DNA of 64,000 nucleotides from Bradyrhizobium archetypum (GCF_013114835.1 NZ_JAAVLW010000002.1:558001-622000); one strand, 5' to 3'. Counted from the stretch's first letter, positions 19,315 through 26,253 are shown. A program made the numbers and translations. Notes: generated by a model not told the origin, from the sequence alone.

Positions 19315-19660
19315 GCTCTGGTCCTTGTTGTGGGCCAGAACGAACTTCAAACTGGATTAAGCCCGTGGGGCAAGGTCAATGGACTTCGACCGTCGAACGG
19401 GCTTGCCAACCTGCGCAAGGTCATCGAGATGCAACGCGATCAGATCGGCGAAGATGCGCGGCTGCTCATGGGCACGGGAGCGTCGAATTGGAACGCCTCG
19501 ATCAATCGAGCGCTCCGCTTTAAATGCCCACTCTTCGGCATCACGGCGTCGGATAAAGGTGTTCGCGACGTACTGGCGTTTTCTTCTGACCTGAACGCGC
19601 CAACTACCAGACTTCAGCTTTGTAAAGGTCGGCATTTGCGTGTGCACTCCGTCGCGAATT

Positions 19661-19692
19661 CGTGTGCGCTACGTGTGCACCGGGAGATCAAA
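19661..19692 (+). repeat. Core copy of the GTGTGCAC repeat next to the integrase start
   Basis: This short copy carries the double GTGTGC motif followed by ACCGGGAGATCAA. It shares this core with the four longer copies at about 19.8, 26.3, 27.8 and 52.1 kb. It lies 26 bases upstream of the integrase start codon on the opposite strand. Confidence 0.7.
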
Positions 19693-19728
19693 TGCGGTAC
19701 AAACGTGTGCAATTTTGGCTAGTTTGGA

Positions 19729-19744
19729 GTGCACACGTGTGCAC
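19729..19744. promoter_or_regulatory. Perfect 16-bp palindrome upstream of the integrase gene
   Basis: GTGCACACGTGTGCAC is a perfect palindrome. Single GTGTGCAC octamers lie at 19640-19647 and 19673-19680 and a near match (GTGTGCAA) at 19705-19712. Such a group upstream of the integrase could be an operator or integrase arm sites; this is inference from position and symmetry. Confidence 0.55.
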
Positions 19745-19820
19745 TTGTTCCTGATCTAGTCCATTGAAGGGATAGGATAAGTAATTGGAATATCAAGAGT
19801 ATCGCTTTTCTGTGGCTCCG

Positions 19821-19928
19821 ATGATGGATTGGAACGAGAGTTCAGATGTTTCAATCGGTTAGGAGGCGGCGTGTGCACGACGTGTGCACCGGGAGATCAA
19901 GAAAAATCTTGCGACAGCCAATATGAGC
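19821..19928 (+). repeat. Direct repeat, copy A (left border of the ubiquitin-like cargo)
   Basis: The copy begins ATGATGGATTGGAACGAGAG, has a degenerate middle, and then the conserved core with two GTGTGCAC octamers followed by CCGGGAGATCAAGAAAAATC and a GACAGCCA block. It has the same orientation as copies B, C and D. It lies about 350 bases outside the end of the leftward ubiquitin-like operon. Confidence 0.8.
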
Positions 19929-20280
19929 GGGTCCTCATTGGGCAGGGCATGTGAATTTGGGCGACCTGCGCGACGAAGATTCGCCAGGCCAGGGGGCTAG
20001 ATGTGTCCGGACGAGCGACCGCTGTTGTCGGAGGCGAAGAGCGTCGCCTCTTTTGCCCAGCTCCGATGGTTCAACTTGAAACAAAGAATCGCGGAAGCGG
20101 GAGTTGGTAGCGCTCCACTGACTCGAACTATCGAGGGGTGAGCAACTCATCGCTTAGCACAAGCCGTCGCATCGGAGCGCTCGTGTGATTAAGTCGAGGT
20201 TCCCTTCGCTTGGCGAGATGACGGCGGTGTTGGGCTACACTGGTTAAACCTAGACTAACGCTTGTCATCGACCGCCAGGT
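19929..20280. other. No gene seen; spacer between repeat A and the ubiquitin-like operon
   Basis: This stretch holds the downstream side of the leftward operon. I see no credible frame and no clear terminator hairpin. Confidence 0.4.
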
Positions 20281-20616
20281 TCATCGACGGTCCTTTGTCC
20301 AAATTATCTCATTCCGACGCACAAAGAAGTGGCTTTTGCATCCCTTTAATCGCCAAATCGACGGGTGAAGCGTTGCTGAGCGGCTCTCGTCGTAACTCAA
20401 CGCCCATCTCGGGTCGTCGTTCTGAATCAAGCTTAGTTGAATGACGGTGCGGCAGCCGCACGGGCAGATGAAAGCAGCCGACCAGGGCTGCGTAGGCGAA
20501 CCAATTAGATAGAGCTTGTTCGGCTCTAGTGAGTCAGGCAAATCTTCCACCTCGACCGGTACTACGAACTGTCTCAGTCCGATCCATTGCCGAAGCTTCC
20601 GCCAAAGCCAATTCAT
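20281..20616 (-). CDS. DUF6527-like Cys-rich protein of a bacterial ubiquitin-like operon
   Basis: The 111-residue protein starts at an ATG (20616) that overlaps the stop of the E1 gene as ATGA, which argues for this start over a longer frame to 20703 and for translational coupling. Visible motifs are CPCGC at residues 51-55, LHPSIW at 83-88, and CKSHFFVRRNEIIW at 93-106. Invariant-looking Cys, His and Ser residues suggest a metal site or a hydrolase. The pattern matches DUF6527, a family I know as a partner of ThiF/E1 and multiubiquitin genes. In related operons it has been suggested to process the ubiquitin-like protein, but I cannot confirm that here. No signal peptide. Confidence 0.75.
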   Translation of the reverse strand: MNWLWRKLRQWIGLRQFVVPVEVEDLPDSLEPNKLYLIGSPTQPWSAAFICPCGCRTVIQLSLIQNDDPRWALSYDESRSATLHPSIWRLKGCKSHFFVRRNEIIWTKDRR

Positions 20617-22010
20617 GCTGCCTCGTTGATCGAACTGAGTTCCGCCCAGTCCAACAACGGTTGGACGTCGCCGCGACCGGCATGACGAGCAAGCATTTGA
20701 CACATCGGCCCTTCATGCTCGTGCTCGTAGATACCATGACTAAGGCTCATCCGATGAACAGCGAACGATTCATTCGGATCATCTCTGAAAGGATGGAGTC
20801 TGGCCAAGAGCTCGCTAATTGCTAGGCTGGCGATGATGCCATTCAATTGGACAACCGCGGGGCGATCTTCGCGCACACCCTTGATATAGCCGTCTTTCAG
20901 GAGCGACCGGTAAGTCTCCGGGTCCGTTCTGTATAAACCTGCGGCACGAACCTGTTCCATATTGTAGACGCCGCGGCTGAAAAGACTAGACCCGCCCGGC
21001 TGGACGTAGTGCACGCTACCGCAAACCTGGTCGACGCCGCCAAAGCCGTCGGCATCTATCCGAACACCCAAGTCGAAGTACGGTAGCAGGTAGAACGTGC
21101 TCAGCTTATTCAGTAGATGTCGCGCATCGACCGTGTCAACGCAACCGAACACGATATCGCATTCGGCAACTGCCTTTACGGCCTGCTCCGTGAAAAGGTT
21201 ATTCTCCAGCGCGAGTACCTGAGTTCCTAATCCCATCCTCTCCACGGCAGCTTTAGCGACAGAGACCTTGCTCGCGCGCGCCAATGCGTCGCTCATACCG
21301 CTATTTAGCACGCGGTTTAGGTTTTTTTCTTCGATATGGTCCGGATCCACGAGTACTAAGGCGCCGACGCAATTGCGCGCGAGTTGCTCGATCACATGGC
21401 TTCCAGTCCCTGAGCAACCGACTACGGCAATCTTGAGCTTTCGTAGACTGTCATAAGTACGTGCTCCAAAAGTCTGGGAAATTCGATAACCATAGTCGGG
21501 CAGATTATGATTTGACGCGGCTTGATGCCAAAACATCAAATCGTCGCCTACCACGTTGATTGAGGTGAGATCAACGAATTCACCAGCCTCATCGACCGCG
21601 CGTCCAAACATGCGTCCATCATCGAGGACGACCGCGCTCGCGTGAGGAAGGCCATCCCCGATCCATGCGTGTATGGAAGGGAAAAGAGCTTTGTCTGACA
21701 TGTCGTCAACGTCCGAAAACCGATCGTATCCACGATGTCCATGGATCTTGACAATTGCAAGCCGACGCTTGTCTGCCTCATGGATGAGAGGAACGAGGAT
21801 ATCTGTCGGCCAGGTTACTCTATCAGGTGCTCTAACCGTGCAGCATTCATAGGGCACCAAGACTAGTTGCTGAACAAGCAACCGGTGCCGCTGATCGCCC
21901 TCGCATCGGCCACAAAGAGCGATCGCTACCGCCTCACAGCCGTCGTCGGGAAACAGGTGGCGCATCAATTCGCCATGCTGCGAGCTGGTCAAGGTCAGGC
22001 TGACGAGCAT
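20613..22010 (-). CDS. JAB-E1 fusion: JAMM metallopeptidase plus ThiF/E1 adenylyltransferase
   Basis: The 465-residue protein has two parts. Residues about 1-140 resemble a JAB/JAMM isopeptidase: Glu26, the HxH motif KIHGHRGYDRFSDVDD (His90, His92) and an Asp at about 102 give the zinc-binding set. Residues about 175-440 are a ThiF/E1 domain: VVGCSGTGSHVIEQL (nucleotide loop, 197-210), LVLVDPDHIEEKNLNR (218-233) and FGCVDTVDARHLLNKL (288-303). E1 enzymes adenylate the C-terminus of a ubiquitin-like protein; JAB domains remove or mature it. It lies 6 bases after the Ubl-E2 gene and overlaps the DUF6527-like gene, so the three form one operon. Confidence 0.85.
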   Translation of the reverse strand: MLVSLTLTSSQHGELMRHLFPDDGCEAVAIALCGRCEGDQRHRLLVQQLVLVPYECCTVRAPDRVTWPTDILVPLIHEADKRRLAIVKIHGHRGYDRFSDVDDMSDKALFPSIHAWIGDGLPHASAVVLDDGRMFGRAVDEAGEFVDLTSINVVGDDLMFWHQAASNHNLPDYGYRISQTFGARTYDSLRKLKIAVVGCSGTGSHVIEQLARNCVGALVLVDPDHIEEKNLNRVLNSGMSDALARASKVSVAKAAVERMGLGTQVLALENNLFTEQAVKAVAECDIVFGCVDTVDARHLLNKLSTFYLLPYFDLGVRIDADGFGGVDQVCGSVHYVQPGGSSLFSRGVYNMEQVRAAGLYRTDPETYRSLLKDGYIKGVREDRPAVVQLNGIIASLAISELLARLHPFRDDPNESFAVHRMSLSHGIYEHEHEGPMCQMLARHAGRGDVQPLLDWAELSSINEAA

Positions 22011-22016
22011 CTTAGT

Positions 22017-22715
22017 TCAGGCCTTATTCAGTTCACGGGCGAGCCAACTTTCGACGAGAGCAAAATGGGTGGAAATGTTGTCAATGCCTGGTCGCCAGGG
22101 GTTAGCGGGCGTGCGATGTCTACTCCAACGCTGCCAAGTCTTACCGTCGAATGGGTCGTCACAAATCGCAGCAATCGCACGGCCATCGTTTCGACAGAGC
22201 CTTGGATGGAAGTAGACCATATCGATCTGCGCGTCAGGATAACCAGGTTCGATTCTCACATTTACGTCCACCTTCGATACCTGGTAGCCAGGCGGAATCG
22301 GAAGGTCGTAGATGACGACCCGCAGGACGCCGCCCTCCGATACCAGTTCGTATTCTAGGCCGGAGTTTTCGAGCCAAGCCGCATCGTCGGTGGGAAGCGA
22401 AAATTGCCGACGCGATGCGAGGCCTTCAGTCTGGTCGAGAGGAAGCGTGACGAAACGCTCGACACCTGGCTTACGAAGATCGACGTGTTGGTCGAGCCCG
22501 ATTCGGATCGGCTGTCCACCTCCCTGCGTTTTTTCGTAGATGGCAAACTGCTCGGCAGGAGCTTTTCCGGCGAGCTTCAACAGGTCGCGACCGGTGGGCG
22601 TGGGATTATTGAGTTCAAATACCGATTTATCGATCTGAACCTTGTAGATCTCTGGCTTTTCCCTTTTAGAATCAGTATCTTGCGCAACTCTCTGGGAGGG
22701 GTCGTCTGGTGACAT
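22017..22715 (-). CDS. Ubiquitin-like/E2 fusion protein (multiubiquitin domain + Prok-E2_E type)
   Basis: This 232-residue first gene of the operon joins two modules. Residues about 21-92 look like one multiubiquitin-type beta-grasp unit: KVQIDKSVFELNNPTPTGRD then LLKLAGKAP and a final VERFVTLP. Residues about 105-228 look like a bacterial E2 (E2/UBC family E): LPPGY-type turn (DLPIPPGYQVSKVDVNVRI), EPGYPDAQIDMVYFHPRL, and WQRWSRH followed by NPWRPGIDNISTHF. In eukaryotic E2s an HP motif precedes the catalytic Cys; here His170-Pro171 are followed by Cys174 and Cys185 (AAICDDP). Cys185 is the better candidate, but some family members may lack a Cys nucleophile. The Ubl does not end at a free C-terminus, so another substrate or cleavage would be needed. 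Confidence 0.8.
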   Translation of the reverse strand: MSPDDPSQRVAQDTDSKREKPEIYKVQIDKSVFELNNPTPTGRDLLKLAGKAPAEQFAIYEKTQGGGQPIRIGLDQHVDLRKPGVERFVTLPLDQTEGLASRRQFSLPTDDAAWLENSGLEYELVSEGGVLRVVIYDLPIPPGYQVSKVDVNVRIEPGYPDAQIDMVYFHPRLCRNDGRAIAAICDDPFDGKTWQRWSRHRTPANPWRPGIDNISTHFALVESWLARELNKA

Positions 22716-22845
22716 TGCGAAAACTCCGATGGATTGGGGGGCTTCACTGCCGTTTGCGGCTCAGCCTCGGTGTCTCGGACAAGGAAATAATTTTTTGTTG
22801 TTCGCGTCCGAGAGGCGAACGCTCGCCCGCATAGTACAAAGACTC
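22716..22845. promoter_or_regulatory. Divergent intergenic region between the two operons
   Basis: The start of the leftward ubiquitin-like operon and the start of the rightward sigma/peptidase operon are only about 130 bases apart, so both promoters must lie here or within the genes. An AT-rich stretch (AATAATTTTTTGTTG) near 22786-22800 is the likeliest place for promoter opening in this GC-rich genome. Confidence 0.45.
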
Positions 22846-23415
22846 ATGAGCAAGACGCGACGTGATCCAGACGAGACGGCTACACCAGCGGAGGTTGCAG
22901 ATGCCCTACGCACGATGACTAGTGCCGATAGGGTGCGGCTTGAGCGATTTGCGCGGTTGCGTTCAGCAGGGCTTCCAGGTTGGGAATGGGAAGATCTCTT
23001 GCATGAAGCTATTGATCGAGCGCTGAGTGGATTGCGGAAATGGCCTCGATCGATATCCATGGTTGAGTTTATGTGCGGGACAATACGAAGCATCTCTGGT
23101 GATATTTGGCGAGAGGGGAGGCAAAAGGTTAATGTGAGCGTGACGCCGATCGGTCCCGATATGGACTCCGAAATCGATGTACACGATCAGCGTCCCGGTC
23201 CCGAAAGGGAGGTAATTGCTCGCAGCATGTTAACAGGCATTTTTCGTGCGTTCGAAGATGATAGTGATGCGCTTGCCGTTCTGAAGGGGTTAGCAGATGC
23301 GCTCGGTCCGGAAGAAATCCAAAGGCGCAGCGACATGAATGCAAGACGCTATGCGAGCGCCCAGAAGCGAATACGGAGACGAATCTCCAGGATACTCGAG
23401 GAGCAAGGAAATTGA
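22846..23415 (+). CDS. Sigma-70-like (ECF-type) RNA polymerase sigma factor
   Basis: From the ATG at 22846 the 189-residue protein has a region-2-like helical domain (WEWEDLLHEAIDRALSGLRK, then FMCGTIRSISGDIWREGR) and a C-terminal region-4-like helix-turn-helix (LADALGPEEIQRRSDMNARR followed by a strongly basic helix). The layout is that of ECF-type sigma factors, though it is a diverged member. The frame stays open upstream to 22729, but those residues look non-coding. Its stop overlaps the start of the next gene as TTGA. Its place at the head of the operon suggests that it controls the operon's own expression, perhaps also the divergent one; this is inference. Confidence 0.65.
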   Translation: MSKTRRDPDETATPAEVADALRTMTSADRVRLERFARLRSAGLPGWEWEDLLHEAIDRALSGLRKWPRSISMVEFMCGTIRSISGDIWREGRQKVNVSVTPIGPDMDSEIDVHDQRPGPEREVIARSMLTGIFRAFEDDSDALAVLKGLADALGPEEIQRRSDMNARRYASAQKRIRRRISRILEEQGN

Positions 23416-23768
23416 GCGACAACTACGCGCAACTAGATAGGATTTTGTCTGGCGTCGAAGGTAGTGTTGTGGCCGCCAAAGATGCCGAAATCCTGTCGGG
23501 AAGAGGGGCGGGCGAGGCTGCTAAGAAGGTCCGTGCTTTGATAGAGACGCGTTTGGCGATCCACCAAGAAAAGCTTGTTACGCCAATACCGTCAAACGCG
23601 GGTGATCGCCGTCTGCTCCTCGAGATATTGATGAGAAATACATCAACCATGCCTCGCGAGGTGCGAATGGCGTATGGAGCCGGCAAGAGGTTAAGCAACC
23701 AGGAAGTCTCGGTTCTCCTGCGAAAGCTCGTGCAGCGAGGCTTCTTCTCATCTTCGAAGAAGAAGTAA
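23412..23768 (+). CDS. Hypothetical protein (118 aa) in the sigma/peptidase operon
   Basis: Translation starts at a TTG that overlaps the stop of the sigma-like gene and is preceded by AAGGAA. The protein is helical, with KDAEILSGRGAGEAAKKVRA, LIETRLAIHQEKLVTPIPSN and a C-terminal winged-helix-like stretch (SNQEVSVLLRKLVQRGFF) ending in Ser and Lys. I do not recognise a family. The overlap with the sigma-like gene suggests a functional partner, for example an anti-sigma or co-regulator, but there is no membrane segment and no sequence proof. Confidence 0.65.
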   Translation: MSDNYAQLDRILSGVEGSVVAAKDAEILSGRGAGEAAKKVRALIETRLAIHQEKLVTPIPSNAGDRRLLLEILMRNTSTMPREVRMAYGAGKRLSNQEVSVLLRKLVQRGFFSSSKKK

Positions 23769-23805
23769 TTCTTTCCGACACCGTCGTTCGCAAGGAGCGT
23801 GAGCA

Positions 23806-25161
23806 GTGACTTCCGAGGTCGTCGTGATGAACAGCTTGGCTGTCGCGCTTGCCGCGGACAGTGCAGCGACGGTTACTAACGGCCGAGATAACAAAGTCTA
23901 CAACTCCGCGAACAAGCTCTTTATGTTGTCCAAGCACCACCCTGTAGGAGTGATGGTGTACAACAACTCCTCGCTACTTGGGATACCGTGGGAAACCATC
24001 CTGAAAATGTTCAGGCAGGAACTAGGAACCAAGGAGTACGATCGATTGGAGGAGTACGGTGAGGCGCTGATCGCCTTCCTAGACAAAAATGACTATCTGT
24101 TCCCGGAGGAAGCTCAGCATCGCTCCTACATTGGCTTGGTCGAGACCCTCTACGAAGGCATCAACACCGCCATCACGCAACAAATCGAAGAGCATGTGCT
24201 TCGAATGCCGCGAGGAGCTTCGTTTAGTGAAGTGGAGCTGACAGAAATTGCGAAGCGCGTGATCTTCGAATCTCTTGAGGAGTGGCGTTCGAAGAAGAAT
24301 GCTACTTGCTTCTTAGGCGAAGGTGGAGATGTCGGCAGAGTATTGGCTGGAAAGTTATCCGGAGAGATTCAGCAATCCATAGCAAAGGTATTCGGGCAGT
24401 TTTCCGCCTCCATCGGCTCCGAGGCAACGAACGCTCTGCGCGAGATCGCGATCTTGCTCGTGTCAAAGGACGACATTTTAATCGAGTCCCACTCTGGTCT
24501 CGTCGTCGCCGGATTTGGTCGAAAGGACTACTTCCCGGCAATGCAGATGTACGAGCTGGGAGAAGTTTATTCGGGGCGGCTGAAGCATCGGAAGGCTGCA
24601 GTCGAACGTATCAGTGCTGAAACTCCTTCGCTGGTGAAGCCATTTGCGCATTCGGAGATGGTGGACACCTTCTTGCGAGGGGTAAACTCGGTGTTCGAAT
24701 TGCGTATGATTGAGGAATTTGTGAATCTCGTCGTTCGGCTACCCAATGAGGTGATTGACGCGATCTCCGATCTCTCAGATGAGCAAAAGTCGAAGTGGAA
24801 AGACCACATTTTGCCGACGGCGGCCGAGCCAATTGGTGCGTTTGTTCGGGAACTTGAGAAGCAAAGGATTGAACGTCACCGTGGTCCGATCCTTCAGGCG
24901 ATCATAAATCTGCCGATCGATGAGCTGGCGCACGTGGCTCAATCGCTCGTGAATTTGAATTCTTTCCAAAAGCGAATGTCGCTTGGTCCAGAGACTGTTG
25001 GTGGGCCAGTCGATGTAGCGGTGATTTCTAAGGGTGACGGATTTATCTGGATCGAGCGCAAGCACTACTTCAAACCAGAACTCAATCCGCACTACTTCAG
25101 CAATTTCCAGAGATCTAAGGAGCAACGGGTCGACGTTTCAGAGGGAGCAACGGATGCCTGA
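23806..25161 (+). CDS. Proteasome-beta-like Ntn hydrolase with N-terminal Thr
   Basis: A GTG start at 23806 follows AAGGAG with 8 bases spacing, so the product begins Met-Thr-Ser-Glu. Once Met is removed, Thr is residue 1. An Asp lies exactly at mature position 17 in VALAADSAAT, and a Lys at position 36 in YNSANKLF. These match Thr1, Asp17 and the Lys33 region of proteasome beta subunits and HslV. A further stretch, SGLVVAGFGRKDYFPAMQMY (about residues 229-248) followed by ELGEVYSG, matches the later beta-strand core of the same fold. At 451 residues it is about twice the size of HslV, with a helical insertion in the middle and a helical C-terminal half. I infer a self-activated threonine peptidase or amidase. 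Substrates and oligomeric state are unknown. No ATPase ring partner is encoded nearby. Confidence 0.75.
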   Translation: MTSEVVVMNSLAVALAADSAATVTNGRDNKVYNSANKLFMLSKHHPVGVMVYNNSSLLGIPWETILKMFRQELGTKEYDRLEEYGEALIAFLDKNDYLFPEEAQHRSYIGLVETLYEGINTAITQQIEEHVLRMPRGASFSEVELTEIAKRVIFESLEEWRSKKNATCFLGEGGDVGRVLAGKLSGEIQQSIAKVFGQFSASIGSEATNALREIAILLVSKDDILIESHSGLVVAGFGRKDYFPAMQMYELGEVYSGRLKHRKAAVERISAETPSLVKPFAHSEMVDTFLRGVNSVFELRMIEEFVNLVVRLPNEVIDAISDLSDEQKSKWKDHILPTAAEPIGAFVRELEKQRIERHRGPILQAIINLPIDELAHVAQSLVNLNSFQKRMSLGPETVGGPVDVAVISKGDGFIWIERKHYFKPELNPHYFSNFQRSKEQRVDVSEGATDA

Positions 25162-25339
25162 TTCGGATGAGAGCGGTAACGGTAAGGTCGCAGCGCAGGT
25201 AGAAGCTATAATGGAAAAGATACTGCACGATCACCCCCATTTAAGATCTGCGCGTGAAGCGGCGCGCCGAGATGAGGAGCCTGGTCACGACTTCTCTCAC
25301 GAGTTCTTGCGGGAATTTCGGAAGCGGTTGCAGAGTTGA
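25154..25339 (+). CDS. Small hypothetical protein (61 aa)
   Basis: The ATG at 25154 overlaps the last codons of the peptidase gene, with a GGGAG-like site ahead of it. The product is polar and charged, MPDSDESGNGKVAAQVEAIM followed by HDHPHLRSAREAARRDEEPG and a helical end. It has no known family. The tight overlap means it is almost certainly translated with the peptidase; it could be an adaptor or regulator. Confidence 0.5.
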   Translation: MPDSDESGNGKVAAQVEAIMEKILHDHPHLRSAREAARRDEEPGHDFSHEFLREFRKRLQS

Positions 25340-25350
25340 AAGGGTCCAGA

Positions 25351-25548
25351 ATGGAAAAGAAAACTTCGCCCAAGCGCGGCCAGGCGTCAGGTTGGAAGTC
25401 GAGTGGCGGCGCAGACGTAAAGACGTTTGCGAAGGCAGCCAAGACGTTCAGCGGTAAAGCAACGCTAACGAAGGGTGCCGCGCGCAAAACGCTGATCGAT
25501 TTGGGGATTAGCACGAAAGCAGGTAAGCTTACGAAGCGGTATCGGTAG
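25351..25548 (+). CDS. Small Lys-rich hypothetical protein (65 aa)
   Basis: The ATG at 25351 is preceded by AAAGGG at good spacing; a TTG at 25336 overlapping the previous stop is a possible alternative. The product is very basic: MEKKTSPKRGQASGWKSSGG, then KAAKTFSGKATLTKGAARKT and LIDLGISTKAGKLTKRYR. Six bases separate it from the ART-like gene. A small gene just upstream of a toxin-like gene could be an antitoxin, but nothing in its sequence proves this. Confidence 0.5.
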   Translation: MEKKTSPKRGQASGWKSSGGADVKTFAKAAKTFSGKATLTKGAARKTLIDLGISTKAGKLTKRYR

Positions 25549-25554
25549 AGATCT

Positions 25555-26142
25555 GTGCACACGTTGGCGACGTCGTTCGTTCTGGGCTATCACGGTTGCG
25601 GCGCTTCCGTGGCGGGTAGATTAGTCGGCGGCACGGACTTCAAGAAGAGTACGAACAAATACGACTGGTTGGGACCCGGGATTTACTTCTGGGAGTCCAA
25701 TCCAGTCCGGGGGATACAGTTCGCCGAAGAGCTGCGATCTACTAAGCGGGGGCGAAAGAGAATACGCAAACCCGCTGTGGTAGGGGCAGCTATCGATCTC
25801 GGGCTTTGCCTTGATCTAACGACGGCTGCGGGTATCGCACAGCTTAAGATAGCCTACAATGAGCTGGTGTCGATATCAAAGAAGGCCAACTTCGCATTGC
25901 CTCGCAACCACAGCGATGGGCTACGGCGCAACCTCGACTGCGCTGTAATTGAAATGTTTCATCGCATTCGAAAGGAAAGTGGCGTGGATCCTGTCGATTC
26001 GGTTCGAGGCATATTCATTGAAGGTGATCGTGTGTACCCAACGTCAGGGTTTTTCGAGAAGACGCATGTCCAAATCTGTGTTTGCAATCCTGATATGATC
26101 AAAGGTGTGTTTCGGGTTCCAGATCGACACCTGAAGGGTTGA
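25555..26142 (+). CDS. PARP/ADP-ribosyltransferase-like protein
   Basis: The 195-residue protein begins at a GTG. It contains GYHGCGASVAGRLVGG (His13) and KYDWLGPGIYFWESNPVRGI (Tyr44 in GIYFW), which correspond in order and spacing to the His and Tyr of the NAD-binding pocket in PARP-like and DUF3990-type ADP-ribosyltransferases. PAVVGAAIDLGLCLDL and VRGIFIEGDRVYPTSGFFEK follow, then THVQICVCNPDMIKGVF, a likely last core strand. The third catalytic residue, usually Glu, is not clear; a Gln in that strand is one candidate. I infer an ART-fold enzyme or pseudoenzyme that modifies protein or nucleic acid. It is the last gene of the operon. Confidence 0.6.
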   Translation: MHTLATSFVLGYHGCGASVAGRLVGGTDFKKSTNKYDWLGPGIYFWESNPVRGIQFAEELRSTKRGRKRIRKPAVVGAAIDLGLCLDLTTAAGIAQLKIAYNELVSISKKANFALPRNHSDGLRRNLDCAVIEMFHRIRKESGVDPVDSVRGIFIEGDRVYPTSGFFEKTHVQICVCNPDMIKGVFRVPDRHLKG

Positions 26143-26253
26143 CGTGTGGTCACCGGCCTTTGGGTTGACCGCAATGAGAGCGGCGGATTTTGTCGCGGGC
26201 AGCTTATGGCGCAAACGGACCATCCTTGATCGGCCTCGATCTTCTGGGCTGTA

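Larger units (their letters stand above)
18107..19378 (-). mobile_element. IS3-family (IS407-group-like) insertion sequence
   Basis: The element is 1272 bp. Its ends are related inverted repeats: TGACGTTGCCCC at 18107 on the plus strand and TGACCTTGCCCC read inward from 19378, both leading into a TTCGTTC-x-GGCC stretch. It is flanked by a 4-bp direct duplication ATGG (18103-18106 and 19379-19382), the size expected for the IS407 group. It carries orfA and orfB on the minus strand, both disrupted. It sits inside the tyrosine integrase gene. Confidence 0.85.
17866..19635 (-). pseudogene. Tyrosine integrase, interrupted by an IS and truncated
   Basis: From the ATG at 19635 the minus strand reads MPTFTKLKSGSWRVQVRRKR, the beta-strand arm-binding start of many tyrosine integrases, and continues to GKPVRRSKS at the IS boundary. 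On the far side of the IS the core-binding domain resumes: [40 protein letters not shown] and ARAALKHL. Removing 18107-19378 and one copy of the 4-bp duplication restores one frame across the junction (codon ATG, Met). The protein then ends against the terminase scrap, so the catalytic domain with the R-H-R-Y residues is missing. The gene was therefore broken twice and cannot be active. Confidence 0.8.
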
